Assembly: GCA_003153055.1 (NCBI GenBank)
Contig: PMBV01000337.1
Location: 20,336-51,040, forward strand
DNA from: Myxococcales bacterium
GTDB lineage: Bacteria > Myxococcota > Myxococcia > Myxococcales > Myxococcaceae
Direction: 5' to 3'
DNA length: 30,705 bases
Under the pieces are notes generated by a model. It was given only the letters and a program-made list of their open reading frames with translations. It did no database searches and was not told where the DNA came from. The first letter of the stretch is position 1, and the number at the start of each line of letters is the position of its first letter. This document shows, piece after piece, positions 1 through 8,529 of the stretch. The position numbers and the translations under genes were made by a program.

Positions 1-882
1 CTTGAGCCCGGCCTCTTTGAGACGCACCTCGAGGTGCGCCCGGAAGGCGTTGGCTGACTGCTCATCCTTGAACACGAAGACTGCGTCGTCGGCATAGCGG
101 ATGAACTCCCCGCTCTCGGCGTGGTTTTGGACGAACCACTCGTCGAGCAGGTGGTGCAGGCAGATGTTCGCCAGCACCGGGCTGACTGGAGAGCCCTGAG
201 GGGTGCCGCGCTCCGTGTCGGCGAGCGTGCCATCCTCGTGGAGAATCGAGCCCCTCAGCATCCTGTGGATGAGTCGCAGGAAGTGCGGGTCAGCGATTTT
301 CAGCTCCAGCTTCTGCATCAGCCACTCGTGGTCCACCGAGTTGAAGAATTTCTCGATGTCCATCTCCACCACCACACAGCTTTTCCGCCGCTCCCGGATG
401 ACCCGGTAAAGGCGCGCCAAGGCGTCATGCGCCGACTTGCCGGGGCGAAAGCCGTAGCTGTGGCGGTGGAAGAGGGGCTCGTAGATGGCCTCGAGGATGC
501 GCGCCGTCAGCTTCTGGACGATTTTGTCTTCCAGGCAGCCGATGGCCAGGGGCCGAGTCCCTCCTTGCGGTTTGGGGATGAGGACTTCCCGGCTGGGCTG
601 GGGTCTCCATCCTCCGCAGCGAATGGTGTCGTGCAGGGCTCGAAGGTTGCTCTCCAACTTCTCGTAGTACTGCTGCTTCGTCACACCATCGACTCCGCTG
701 GCTCTGGAACCGTCGAGCTCGCGGAACGCCCGCCTCAAGTTCGGTGGGTTGATGTGGTGCGCCAACGAGCGCACTTTCTCTTCCCGCCTGCTTTCGGCGG
801 CCGAGCGTATCCAGTGCAGCTTCACGTACCCCTTGAACGGTCCGACTTCGCAGACCTCGGGGGTGAGACTGAGCTGGTTCAC
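1..882 (-). CDS. Group II intron reverse transcriptase/maturase, C-terminus beyond the window
   Basis: This is the intron-encoded protein that splices and reinserts a group II intron. Translation of the minus strand from a GTG at 882 gives 294 uninterrupted codons that run off the left edge. Visible reverse-transcriptase motifs are an early block with GVDGVT, a PKPQGGTRPLAIG block, YGFRPGKSAHDA, the MDIEKFFNSVDH block carrying the first catalytic aspartate, GTPQGSPVSPVLANI, and the catalytic YADD at about residues 270-273. The GTG start is preceded by AGGGAGG about 8 nt upstream, which decides it. The thumb/maturase domain and any endonuclease domain lie outside the window, so activity cannot be judged. 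Identity as a group II reverse transcriptase is secure; the subclass is not. Confidence 0.93.
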   Translation of the reverse strand, partial: MNQLSLTPEVCEVGPFKGYVKLHWIRSAAESRREEKVRSLAHHINPPNLRRAFRELDGSRASGVDGVTKQQYYEKLESNLRALHDTIRCGGWRPQPSREVLIPKPQGGTRPLAIGCLEDKIVQKLTARILEAIYEPLFHRHSYGFRPGKSAHDALARLYRVIRERRKSCVVVEMDIEKFFNSVDHEWLMQKLELKIADPHFLRLIHRMLRGSILHEDGTLADTERGTPQGSPVSPVLANICLHHLLDEWFVQNHAESGEFIRYADDAVFVFKDEQSANAFRAHLEVRLKEAGLK

Positions 883-1532
883 TCGCCGTGCCTCCCTTCG
901 CTCCACGGGAGTTGCCCCGCTTCAACGCTACAATGGAGGCATCTGACTTCTACATCGAGAGTCGCCCGGGACTTGGGTCTCAGCCCTTGCCCCGAAGTTC
1001 TGGGCCACGGTCTTTGTGCTTCGGCCCGACTCGATGCAGATCTCAGGTGTTCCGTCATCGGCCTTCTGTGCATGCTGTGGTCTTGGACCCCGGTGGTGCC
1101 AGCCTCGCGGCTGGTGCTGCCTTCGCTGCCCGGGTTTCCCCGGGTCGTCCATACCTGCTCGGCCACCACGAAACTGTGTGCTTGTCGGGGCTCGACTTCC
1201 TTCACGCTCGTCGCATTACGGCCTGCACAGTCCCTGTCTACGCTTCGCCCGCCACCTCGCGATGGAAGGCGCAAGACTCGGTACCGCGAGGGCGCCCGGA
1301 GGTCGCAGCACGAGGCCGCTCCCTCGGTTGCTCTGTTTCCGCGGGCGGGACTACGGGGGCGTCTCGCGACGGCCCGGCACCCGCTGGTCGGTGATAGCTT
1401 CACTTCGCACACGGCCCGACACTACCACTTCGTCGTACCTCTCCCCCCACGGTTGCCTTCCCACGCGCTCTGGTTTCGAGCGACAGGTTGCGGCTGACTC
1501 CCCGGCGAACTCTCTCCAGAGGCGCCAGGCGA

Positions 1533-1549
1533 GCTCGCGTCGCGCGAGC
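1533..1549 (-). terminator. GC-rich hairpin downstream of the lipoprotein gene
   Basis: A perfect 7-bp stem (GCTCGCG / CGCGAGC) with a 3-nt loop lies about 54 nt past the lipoprotein stop codon. There is no T-run, so it is a weak terminator candidate. It could also belong to the intron RNA, or be the hairpin next to which the intron inserted; class C group II introns are known to insert after terminator stems. Confidence 0.3.
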
Positions 1550-1602
1550 GCGTGTGTGGGCTCCACCACTCTCGCTGCCCCACCTGCTCCCGCGAGCCAC
1601 GG

Positions 1603-2757
1603 TCAGGGATAGTGTTTCACGATGTATTCGCACGAGTACGTGGCCGAGTCGTCGGTCACCAGTTTCGTGGACGTGAAGGGGATGCTGTCGGCGTTGAACG
1701 TCACGTCGTACGTCGAGTCGACCGGTGCGTACAACGCGTCGGTGGAATCGAACACCACCCCGTGCGTCGTGACGCTGGTCATTCCTTGCATGGTCGTGGC
1801 GCTCACCGCCTTGAAGTCGGTGGTCTTCGTGGTGATGAGCATCCCGGTGTAGACATTGAAGGTGGCGAAGTCCAAGAGGACCTTCGCCCTCGTCGGCACG
1901 GTCACGCCCTTTTTGCCGTCACCATCGCCGCCGGGGAAAGGCGGAGGGACCTGGTCCACGCTGTTCCCGCTCTCGTCACGTCCACTGTAGATGAGGTAGG
2001 TGGGGACGGTGACCGTGCTCCCGACCGGCACGACGAGATCGCCCGCGGCCTGCGCCGACGCCTGCATGGTGGCGATGACCACTGGGGAGTAGGTCGTGGA
2101 GAAGTTGCTCCCGACCACCTTGAGCCCGCAGATGTTGAAGGTGATCGCACCGGTGGGCGACCTGTAGGTCCGAGTCCACGTCGTGATGGTGACGTCGAAG
2201 GTGACGCCCAGCCCCGAGGTCTTCACCTTCCCGGGCGCCGACGTGTACGAGTACCAGGTCCCGGTGGTGTCGACCTTCTCGACGCAGTCGCTGTCATTCG
2301 TGGCGTCGCACGACGCTGGGCAGCAGCCGTCATCGCTCGCGCAGGCCGTGATCGCCTCCGGCGCGCAGACCGCCGCGCAGGTCCCAGGGTTCTCCAGTCT
2401 GATAGGGTTGCAGGCGTTGTCGGAGGCGCCGCAGCTCGTCGGGCATCCTCCGCCGCCGGGTTGAAGCGCCGTGTCGCAGGTCTCACCCAGGCTCGTGTCG
2501 ACCACTCCGTTGCCGCACCTCACCCCGGCGTCGACGACCTGGGGCCCGGCGTCCGAGGTCCCCGTTCCTCCACCGGCACCGACGGGGAGGGCCCCCGCAT
2601 CCGAGGCCCCCATTCCTCCACCGGCATCGGCCGGGCGGGGCCCCGCTCCGCCCCCTCCACCCGCGGCGGTTTCATTGATGCTGCTCGTCTCACAGCCGAG
2701 CAGCGGTCCCAGACATGCCAACGCCGCGACGACCCAGAACATGAATGCGCGCTTCAT
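1603..2757 (-). CDS. Cysteine-rich outer-membrane lipoprotein
   Basis: A predicted secreted lipoprotein of 384 residues with no recognised enzymatic function. The start at 2757 is chosen because AAGGAG lies 9 nt upstream and the first residues form a lipoprotein signal ending in the lipobox LLGC (Cys22). A Gly/Ala/Asp-rich low-complexity linker follows (about 25-80). Next is a cysteine-rich block with CGNGVVD...GETCD, the myxobacterial Cys-rich repeat, plus further CxxxC pairs (about 80-165). The C-terminal ~220 residues are Thr/Val/Ser-rich and probably beta-structured. No Asp follows the lipobox Cys (it is Glu), so outer-membrane sorting is plausible. The 22-bp-spaced operator pair at 2830-2865 lies 73-108 nt upstream of the start, which places this gene with the ole and export genes. 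Confidence 0.85.
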   Translation of the reverse strand: MKRAFMFWVVAALACLGPLLGCETSSINETAAGGGGGAGPRPADAGGGMGASDAGALPVGAGGGTGTSDAGPQVVDAGVRCGNGVVDTSLGETCDTALQPGGGGCPTSCGASDNACNPIRLENPGTCAAVCAPEAITACASDDGCCPASCDATNDSDCVEKVDTTGTWYSYTSAPGKVKTSGLGVTFDVTITTWTRTYRSPTGAITFNICGLKVVGSNFSTTYSPVVIATMQASAQAAGDLVVPVGSTVTVPTYLIYSGRDESGNSVDQVPPPFPGGDGDGKKGVTVPTRAKVLLDFATFNVYTGMLITTKTTDFKAVSATTMQGMTSVTTHGVVFDSTDALYAPVDSTYDVTFNADSIPFTSTKLVTDDSATYSCEYIVKHYP

Positions 2758-2829
2758 GAAGACCTGCTCCTTGCGTGTCTTGATGTGCTTGACCCGGCCC
2801 TGATCGGTCGCTTCCCTGTAGGCGACGCC

Positions 2830-2865
2830 CATCCACTCGGTAGGTATTTAGCTACCACGTGGTAG
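2830..2865. promoter_or_regulatory. Operator pair for the lipoprotein gene
   Basis: Perfect palindrome CTACCACGTGGTAG at 2852-2865 (centre 2858.5), with a degraded copy at 2830-2843 whose inner CCA and right half CGGTAG are kept (centre 2836.5). Centre spacing is exactly 22 bp and the 8-bp spacer is A/T-rich. The perfect site overlaps the last codons of oleD. It lies upstream of the lipoprotein start at 2757, so it most likely controls that gene. Confidence 0.7.
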
Positions 2866-3906
2866 ATTATTTTGCAAACCCCGCGCTCGCGGCCGGGCGG
2901 CCGCCGCCTCCCCCGGCTCGCCCACCGACGCCCGGAGGCGTTCGATCCCCTCCGCGAGCGAGACGGCCGGCGCGTAGGCGAAGTCCCTTCGCGCGGCGGA
3001 GATGTCGAACCAGTGCGCGGTGGAGAGTTCCTTGGCGAGGAAGCGCGTGAGCAGGGGCTCTCCGGCGAGGTCGAGCGAGCGGTAGAGCCACTCGAGGAGC
3101 CACGCGGCGCCGTAGGCCACGCCGGCCGGGAGCCGCCGCCGGACGGGCGGAAGCCCATAGGCGCCGAGGATCGCTTCGAGGAGCTCGGCGATGGGGCGCG
3201 GCTCGCCGTTGGTGATGAAGTACGCGCGTCCGGCCAACGGGGAGTCGGGAGTGAGGCACCGCGCCGCCGCCAGGTGGGCTCGCGCCGCGTTCTCGATGAA
3301 CACGTGGTCGACCACCTGCTGCCCGTCACCGAAGAGGCGGAGCCGGCCCGCTCGCGCCCTCGCGAGCAACCGGGGCACGAGGTGGTTGTCGCCCGGCCCC
3401 CAGATCAGGTGAGGCCGGAGCGCGACCACGGCGAGGCCACCCCCGTTCGCCGAGAGCGCCATGAGCTCGGCGATGGTCTTGGTTCGCTGGTACGCCGAGC
3501 CGAGGTCGATCCCGTAGGGCGCCGTCTCGTCGGCCCCGGCGAGATCGCCGCCGTGAAACACCACGCACGGTGACGAGGTGTGGACGAGCTTGGGGACCCC
3601 CGCCGCCCGGCACGCCTTGATCACGGCGCGTGTCCCCAGCACGTTGGCCCTGAAGAAGTCGTCGTAGGGTCCCCAGGGATCGGCCTTGGCGGCCACGTGG
3701 AAGACCACCTCGCACTCCTCGACGGCCCTCAGCACCTGGGCCTCGTCGGTGAGGTCGCCCCGGACGTGCCGCGCCCCGAGGGCCTCCACCTCCGGGTGCG
3801 CCGCGCGCGAGAAGCTCACCACCTCGTGCCCCGCGTCGACCAGCAGGCCGACGATGGCCTTTCCGAGGAAGCCACCGCCTCCGGTGACGAGCGCTCGCGC
3901 TGTCAT
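2848..3906 (-). CDS. oleD: OleD-like NAD(P)H-dependent 2-alkyl-3-ketoalkanoate reductase
   Basis: This extended short-chain dehydrogenase of 352 residues should reduce the beta-keto acid made by the OleA pair to the 2-alkyl-3-hydroxyalkanoic acid used by OleC. The nucleotide-binding motif TGGGGFLG is at residues 8-15, the catalytic YxxxK is Y139-Q-R-T-K143, and the preceding HTSSP (110-113) supplies the serine. The ATG at 3906 overlaps the oleBC stop (ATGA), with GGGGAGGT just upstream, so translation is coupled. The last codons overlap operator 2852-2865. Sequence alone would also fit a 3-beta-hydroxysteroid dehydrogenase/isomerase, a known relative; the oleA-oleBC context favours OleD. Confidence 0.88.
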   Translation of the reverse strand: MTARALVTGGGGFLGKAIVGLLVDAGHEVVSFSRAAHPEVEALGARHVRGDLTDEAQVLRAVEECEVVFHVAAKADPWGPYDDFFRANVLGTRAVIKACRAAGVPKLVHTSSPCVVFHGGDLAGADETAPYGIDLGSAYQRTKTIAELMALSANGGGLAVVALRPHLIWGPGDNHLVPRLLARARAGRLRLFGDGQQVVDHVFIENAARAHLAAARCLTPDSPLAGRAYFITNGEPRPIAELLEAILGAYGLPPVRRRLPAGVAYGAAWLLEWLYRSLDLAGEPLLTRFLAKELSTAHWFDISAARRDFAYAPAVSLAEGIERLRASVGEPGEAAAARPRARGLQNNLPRGS

Positions 3907-6491
3907 CGCGACCTCCCCTGGGCCCAGCGGGCGAGCTGCTCACGCGCGATTTTGGCGTTGTGGCGAACGTCGAGCGGGAAGCGCGGGTGGAAGAGCACCT
4001 CACGGATCTCCCGGGTCAGCGCGCTGGTTCGTCCGAGGCCAAGGAGCTCGGCGGTGAGCCGGCGCCGTGCCCCGTGCCCGAGGGGCGCGTGAGGCTGAAC
4101 GCAGATCACCGGCTCGACGCGCCCGGCCCGCGTCACGCCCACCAGCGCCGCGCGATCGACCTCGGGGTGCGCCTCGAAGATGGCCTCGCACGGGAGCGTG
4201 AAGAAGGTCCGGTCGGGCGTCACCACGCGGTGGGCCTTGCGGCCCCACATCCACAGCCGCCCGATCTCGTCGAAGACGCCGACGTCGCCCATCCGGTGCC
4301 ACATCTGCCCGTCGCGGGGGTCGCGGATTTTGGCCAGCGAGTCGTGCTCGGGGAGGCCGACGTAGGCGGGGGAAACGACCGGCCCCCGAGCGACGATCTC
4401 GCCGACGGCGCCTGGCGGGAGCCGGAGCTCGTCGGACCAGCAGGCGATCGCCCCGTCGGTGATGGCGATGACGGCGACGTCCACCCCGGGGACCGGCCGG
4501 CCCACGCACACGCCGCCACCCTCGGCGGTGCGCTGGCGGGTCTCGCCGAGGAGCTCCACGCTGCCGATGGACGTCACCGGCAACGCCTCGGTCGCGCCGT
4601 AGAGGACGAGGACCTCGGCCCCTGGATCGAGCGCCTTCGTCAGCCGCTCGAGGGAGTTCAGGCGCGCCGGTGCGCCGGCCGACACGACCAGCCGTAACCC
4701 CTCGAGGCGGATCGCCTTCGCCTCGCAGTGCCGGCCGAGTTTCTCCACAAGCGCGGGCGAGAAGAAGGTGGAGGTGCAGCGGTGGTCGCGGATCGCGGCG
4801 ACGAGCTTCTCTGGATCGGCGCGGATCGGCCGCGTCGCGTCCATCTGGGGGATGACGGCGACGAGCCCGCACGCCGGGGCGAACAGAGCGAACGGCGGGA
4901 AGGTCGCCAGGTGGGCGCCTCCGCCGGCCCCGTGGATGGCTTGCTCGAGGGTGGTGAGCTGCGCCTCCAGCATCCGGTGGGTGTAGACGACGCCTTTCGG
5001 CGCCCCGGTGTTTCCGCTGGTGTAGGCGAGCATGGCCATGTCGTCGGGCGCAGGTCGCTCGGTCGTGATGTACGGAGTGGGCGAGCCGAGCGCCTTGATC
5101 CGCTCGAGCGAGTAGCCCCCCCAACCGGTGCGGCCCACTGTGACGACCAGCTCGATGGAGTCCTTGGCCCACCGGAACAACAGGCGGCCCAGCTGCGCCC
5201 GAGGGACTCCGATGAAGGCCTCGGGCCGCGCCTCATCGAGACAGGGCTTCAGCCGCGCCATGCCCATCCCTGGATCGACGAGCACGGGGATCGCGCCCAC
5301 CTTCAGGAGCGCCGAGAGGATGGTGAACAGCTCGAGGCCCGGCGTGACCATCACCACCACCCGCGCCCCCCGGCGCAGGCCGACCTTCTCCAGCCCATGG
5401 GCGATGCGCGAGCTCTCGCGGTCGGACTCCCCGGAAGTCAGCGTGGCGTAGCGCCCGGCGCCGTCCGGTCCGAGGCGCTTGAGCTGCGCCACCACGAGCC
5501 GCGCCTCCGGCCCCTGGGCGGAGGGAACGAACAGGCGCTGCGTCAGGTCCGGGCCCTCCCGCGCGGGCGAAGGGAGCGCCGGTCGGGGCGCCGGGACACC
5601 GACGCACGATCCGCCGCGCACCGTGCGTTCGAGGAACGACCGCACGGCGGGAATCACCTCGGCGGCGGCGTCCTCGAGGATGTAATGCCCCGCGTCGTCG
5701 AAGCGTCGGACCTCCGCGTCGGGGAAGAAGCGGACCCACTCGTCCAGCATCTTGGGGCAGAAGACGAAGTCCTTCATGCCCCAACAGAAGAGCTTGGGGA
5801 CGCCTCGCAGGAGCTTGAGGCGCGACTCCATAAGCAGGCCGAGGTCATACCCCCGGTCCGCCGGCCCCACGGGGATGTCCTGGATGAACCGGTGAATGGA
5901 GATGCGATCGGCCCAGGTCGCGTACGGGTGCAGCAGCCCTTCGGCGACCTCGGGCCGCATCCTGCTGCGCGTCATCGCCAACCTCACCGCGCCGCGCGCG
6001 AAGACGTTGAGGCCGCGGATGAGGAACTCGCTGCCCGGAACGCGCGAGAGGAGGAGCGCGAGGGGCAGGTGCTTTCCGATGGGCCAATTGAACCCCGCGG
6101 TGTTCATGAGCACCATCGCCGCGATGCGCTCGGGGTGGCGGGTCGCGTACAGCGTCCCGAGGATCCCTCCCCAGTCATGCCCCACCAGCGTGAACGACCG
6201 CAACTCGAGGTGATCGATGAGCTCGCTCAGGTCGGCGACCCGCCGCTCGGCAGAGTACACATAGCGGGAGTCATCCGGCTTCTCCGACAGGCCCATGCCA
6301 ATGTGATCCGGAGCGATGACTCGGTAGCTCGGCCGCAGGGCCTTGATGAGGTCGCGGTAGTAGAAGCTCCAGGTTGGGTTGCCGTGCAGCATGACGAGCG
6401 CAGGTCCCTGCCCCTCGTCCAGGTAGTGGTAGCGCAGGCCCTGGACCATCAGGCACTTGCTCTCGAACGGATAGAGGTCGGTTCTCAGCAC
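3903..6491 (-). CDS. oleBC: OleBC fusion: beta-lactone decarboxylase plus beta-lactone synthetase
   Basis: One chain of 862 residues joins two consecutive enzymes. Residues 1-293 are an alpha/beta hydrolase of the haloalkane-dehalogenase/OleB type: HGNPTW near 36-41, nucleophile Asp106 in GHDWGG, acid Asp241, and His269 in AGHYILED. OleB decarboxylates the cis-beta-lactone to an alkene. After a Pro-rich linker (about 294-315), residues 316-862 are an ANL-superfamily adenylating enzyme of OleC type, with YTSGNTGAPKG (490-500), YGATEALP (631-638), MGDVG (734-738) and a C-terminal lysine in NAKIAREQLA. OleC closes beta-hydroxy acids to beta-lactones using ATP. The start is a GTG with CGGAG upstream. 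OleBC fusions are known, for example in Micrococcus. Catalytic residues of both halves look intact, so an olefin is the expected product. Confidence 0.92.
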   Translation of the reverse strand: MLRTDLYPFESKCLMVQGLRYHYLDEGQGPALVMLHGNPTWSFYYRDLIKALRPSYRVIAPDHIGMGLSEKPDDSRYVYSAERRVADLSELIDHLELRSFTLVGHDWGGILGTLYATRHPERIAAMVLMNTAGFNWPIGKHLPLALLLSRVPGSEFLIRGLNVFARGAVRLAMTRSRMRPEVAEGLLHPYATWADRISIHRFIQDIPVGPADRGYDLGLLMESRLKLLRGVPKLFCWGMKDFVFCPKMLDEWVRFFPDAEVRRFDDAGHYILEDAAAEVIPAVRSFLERTVRGGSCVGVPAPRPALPSPAREGPDLTQRLFVPSAQGPEARLVVAQLKRLGPDGAGRYATLTSGESDRESSRIAHGLEKVGLRRGARVVVMVTPGLELFTILSALLKVGAIPVLVDPGMGMARLKPCLDEARPEAFIGVPRAQLGRLLFRWAKDSIELVVTVGRTGWGGYSLERIKALGSPTPYITTERPAPDDMAMLAYTSGNTGAPKGVVYTHRMLEAQLTTLEQAIHGAGGGAHLATFPPFALFAPACGLVAVIPQMDATRPIRADPEKLVAAIRDHRCTSTFFSPALVEKLGRHCEAKAIRLEGLRLVVSAGAPARLNSLERLTKALDPGAEVLVLYGATEALPVTSIGSVELLGETRQRTAEGGGVCVGRPVPGVDVAVIAITDGAIACWSDELRLPPGAVGEIVARGPVVSPAYVGLPEHDSLAKIRDPRDGQMWHRMGDVGVFDEIGRLWMWGRKAHRVVTPDRTFFTLPCEAIFEAHPEVDRAALVGVTRAGRVEPVICVQPHAPLGHGARRRLTAELLGLGRTSALTREIREVLFHPRFPLDVRHNAKIAREQLARWAQGRSR

Positions 6492-6512
6492 ACGTTGCTC
6501 CGGAAAGTGGTG

Positions 6513-7406
6513 TCACATGCGGTAGAGACCGCAGCCGCAGGTCAGACCCGCGCCGGCGCCGATGAACAAGACGGTGTCGCCGCGCTTGAAGACGCGACTC
6601 GAGCCCGCGGCGTGGAACGACGCGGCGAGATACGACGAGTGCGCGTCGCCCTGGACCCCGTCGCACACCACGACCCCGGTCGGGAGTGAGAGCCCCGCCA
6701 CCACCTCCTCGCCGAACGACTCGGTGGGGCGCGAGCAGACCACGTGGGTGACCCTCGCGCCGCCGGCGTGCTCGCGGAGGTACTCGCTCACCGTCCTCAC
6801 GGTGAACGCTCGGAGCCGCTCGACGTAGCGCGGCTCGATGTCGATGCGGATGAAGCTGCGCGGCGCGGCGCCGCCCCGGTCCTCGTTCAGGTTGATGATG
6901 CCCCGGAAGCCCGGGTCGGTGCGGGCGCTCGTGCGGAAGACCAGGCCGCGGAACCCGACGTCCGGGTCGTCGGTGTGACCGAGGAGAATCGCCGTGCCCA
7001 CCTGCGTAAACGGAAAGCTCGGAGTGGCCTTCACCGACGGATGCACATCGTTCGACACCACGAGCACGTTGCGATACCGGCCGTTGGTGAGCATGGCGTC
7101 CGCCACCTGCACCGCGTTGAGCAGCCCGACGGGCCCGTTCATGAGGTCGAACGCGAGGGTCCGGTGTCCCTGGTCGTCGAGGAAGGGGTCGGGGTTGGCG
7201 CCGAGCTCGCGTTGGATGAGCGCCGCCAGCGCGGGCTCCGCCAGGTTGTTCTCACGGTAGACCCCGGTGCTGATGAGGAGGTCGACATCGACCTTTCGGA
7301 CCCCCGCCGCCTCGAGACAGCGCTCCGCGGCGCGCGCGGAGCAGACGACGGACGCGATGGGCGTCGACGCCGTATGAACCCCGCTCGCACGGATCAGCGT
7401 ACCCAT
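6513..7406 (-). CDS. Thiolase-fold OleA paralogue lacking the catalytic triad; putative heterodimer partner
   Basis: A 297-residue ketoacyl-synthase-III-fold protein. Where the other copy has NACAG it has NGPVG, so the nucleophilic Cys is Pro92. The His motif (PHQ in the partner) is replaced around CSRP (224-227), and the Asn motif GNTS aligns with GDAH (253-256). The interface glutamate is kept in AEPAL (Glu57), matching the FEPAM glutamate of the partner. It therefore cannot act alone as a Claisen enzyme, but could donate Glu across a dimer interface. This is how I recall the LstA/LstB pair of lipstatin synthesis working, and NltA/NltB of nocardiolactone look similar. GGAGGT lies 6 nt before the ATG, and the gene starts 1 nt after the oleA stop, fitting equimolar expression. 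Confidence 0.85.
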   Translation of the reverse strand: MGTLIRASGVHTASTPIASVVCSARAAERCLEAAGVRKVDVDLLISTGVYRENNLAEPALAALIQRELGANPDPFLDDQGHRTLAFDLMNGPVGLLNAVQVADAMLTNGRYRNVLVVSNDVHPSVKATPSFPFTQVGTAILLGHTDDPDVGFRGLVFRTSARTDPGFRGIINLNEDRGGAAPRSFIRIDIEPRYVERLRAFTVRTVSEYLREHAGGARVTHVVCSRPTESFGEEVVAGLSLPTGVVVCDGVQGDAHSSYLAASFHAAGSSRVFKRGDTVLFIGAGAGLTCGCGLYRM

Positions 7407-7407
7407 C

Positions 7408-8481
7408 TCATACCTCCAAGTTCCCGAGCCGCACGAAGGTGAAGCCAGCCACGATCCCCGATGCCTGGGGTACCAGGAGCACGCTGTCGCCGGGCTTCAC
7501 CTTCTTGTCCTTGAGCGCGTGGTAGAGCACGACGAAGTGCGAGGTCGTCGAGGTGTTGCCGAACTCCCGAATGTAGGTGAGCAGCTCGGGCATCGTGATG
7601 CGCTCGAACCCCTCGATCGTCCTGATGTGCTTGAAGAGGTCCCGAGTCACCGCGGTCATGACCCGCAGCGCGGTCTGGTGGGGGATGATCCATGTGAACG
7701 GACGCACGGGGTCGACGAGCAGGGTGTCAGCGTGGGCCGTGAGCCAGTCGCCGATGTGTCTGGGCAGCCGGCGGACGGACTCGGCGTGGATTTCGACGGC
7801 CTTCGTATACATGGCAATGCGCAGCCGCTCCGCCGACTGATCGCTCGGCATCCCGAAGCAGAGGTCCGAGAACTGCGCGTAGGTCCGCATTTCGGCGCAG
7901 TCCACGCCCTCGCTCGCGCTGGGCGACCGGTCCATGAGCACCGCGGCCCCCGAGTCGCCCACCGTGAGCGACGCGACCTGGTCGTCTTCGCGGTCTTTGA
8001 TCTCCCTGACCGCGGTGTCGGCCAGATGGGTGATGACTTCGCCGCTCACCACGAGCCCGTTCCTCACCACGCCAGCCTTGATGAGGTCGTCGAGCACGAG
8101 GACGCCGGTGAGCATCCCGGCGCAAGCGTTGGCGAGGTCGAAGTGGAGAGCCCGCGTCGCGCCGAGCTCGTTCTTCAAGCACAGGCTCATCGCCGGTTCG
8201 AACTGGAAGTCGTCGACGTTGGTGAGGCGAGTGATCGACGTCCAGATGATGGCCTCGACGTCGTCGGGGCGGTACCTCGATCGCGAGAGGCAATCACGGG
8301 CTGCGGCCAACCCCAGCCCGAGGGAGTCGTCGGTGACGCTGCGATACCGCCGTCGCTCGATTCCGGTGAGCCTCTCGAGGTTCACCGTCGGCTTCGCTGC
8401 CATCGAGCCCAGCAGCTCCTTCGAGGTGACCACCCTCTCCGGCATGTGACACCCCAGACTCTCGAATCGACTCTTGACCAT
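7408..8481 (-). CDS. oleA: OleA-like acyl-CoA Claisen condensation enzyme (thiolase fold)
   Basis: OleA joins two fatty acyl-CoAs head to head into a 2-alkyl-3-ketoacid, the committed step of long-chain olefin and beta-lactone synthesis. The 357-residue protein has the full triad: Cys120 in DLANACAG, His268 in IIPHQ and Asn309 in FGNTS. It also has Glu95 in FEPAM, the glutamate that reaches the other subunit in OleA dimers. It is the first gene of the operon oleA, partner, oleBC, oleD. The ATG at 8481 has only a weak G-rich Shine-Dalgarno. The palindrome pair at 8530-8565 lies 49-84 nt upstream. A generic KASIII is possible from the fold alone, but the oleBC/oleD context makes OleA likely. 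Confidence 0.9.
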   Translation of the reverse strand: MVKSRFESLGCHMPERVVTSKELLGSMAAKPTVNLERLTGIERRRYRSVTDDSLGLGLAAARDCLSRSRYRPDDVEAIIWTSITRLTNVDDFQFEPAMSLCLKNELGATRALHFDLANACAGMLTGVLVLDDLIKAGVVRNGLVVSGEVITHLADTAVREIKDREDDQVASLTVGDSGAAVLMDRSPSASEGVDCAEMRTYAQFSDLCFGMPSDQSAERLRIAMYTKAVEIHAESVRRLPRHIGDWLTAHADTLLVDPVRPFTWIIPHQTALRVMTAVTRDLFKHIRTIEGFERITMPELLTYIREFGNTSTTSHFVVLYHALKDKKVKPGDSVLLVPQASGIVAGFTFVRLGNLEV

Positions 8482-8529
8482 CGCGCCCCACGAGGCGTGC
8501 GCTCGACGCGCCGCTGCGAGAGACCATTA

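Larger units (their letters stand above)
1..1600 (-). mobile_element. Group II intron, 5' portion (RNA domains upstream of the ORF plus the reverse transcriptase)
   Basis: The roughly 700 bases between the reverse-transcriptase start (882) and the lipoprotein stop (1603) hold no convincing gene. They contain strong RNA hairpins on the minus strand: a 6-bp CCCGGG stem with a GAAA tetraloop (1129-1144) and a 6-bp CCAGCC/GGCTGG stem with a GCGA tetraloop (1099-1114). Adjacent GNRA-capped helices are what domain I of a group II ribozyme looks like. The exact 5' splice boundary was not located, so 1600 is an upper limit. The element lies immediately downstream of the lipoprotein gene, in the same orientation. 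Confidence 0.6.

Noticed and set aside
121..1497. Long open plus-strand frame over the group II intron
   Set aside because: It is the antisense shadow of the reverse transcriptase and intron RNA in GC-rich DNA; the minus strand shows YADD and the other reverse-transcriptase motifs.
2848..3906. OleD as a 3-beta-hydroxysteroid dehydrogenase for sterol synthesis
   Set aside because: The families are related, but the 4-nt overlap with oleBC and the oleA pair upstream fit the olefin pathway better.
4728..6689. A 653-codon plus-strand open frame opposite oleBC
   Set aside because: Composition is Arg/Gly/His-rich with no domain motif, and the opposite strand encodes a complete OleBC; this is a GC-rich shadow.
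6513..7406. Triad-less KASIII as a decayed pseudogene
   Set aside because: The frame is intact, it has a strong Shine-Dalgarno and 1-nt coupling to oleA, and the interface glutamate is kept, all pointing to a functional partner.
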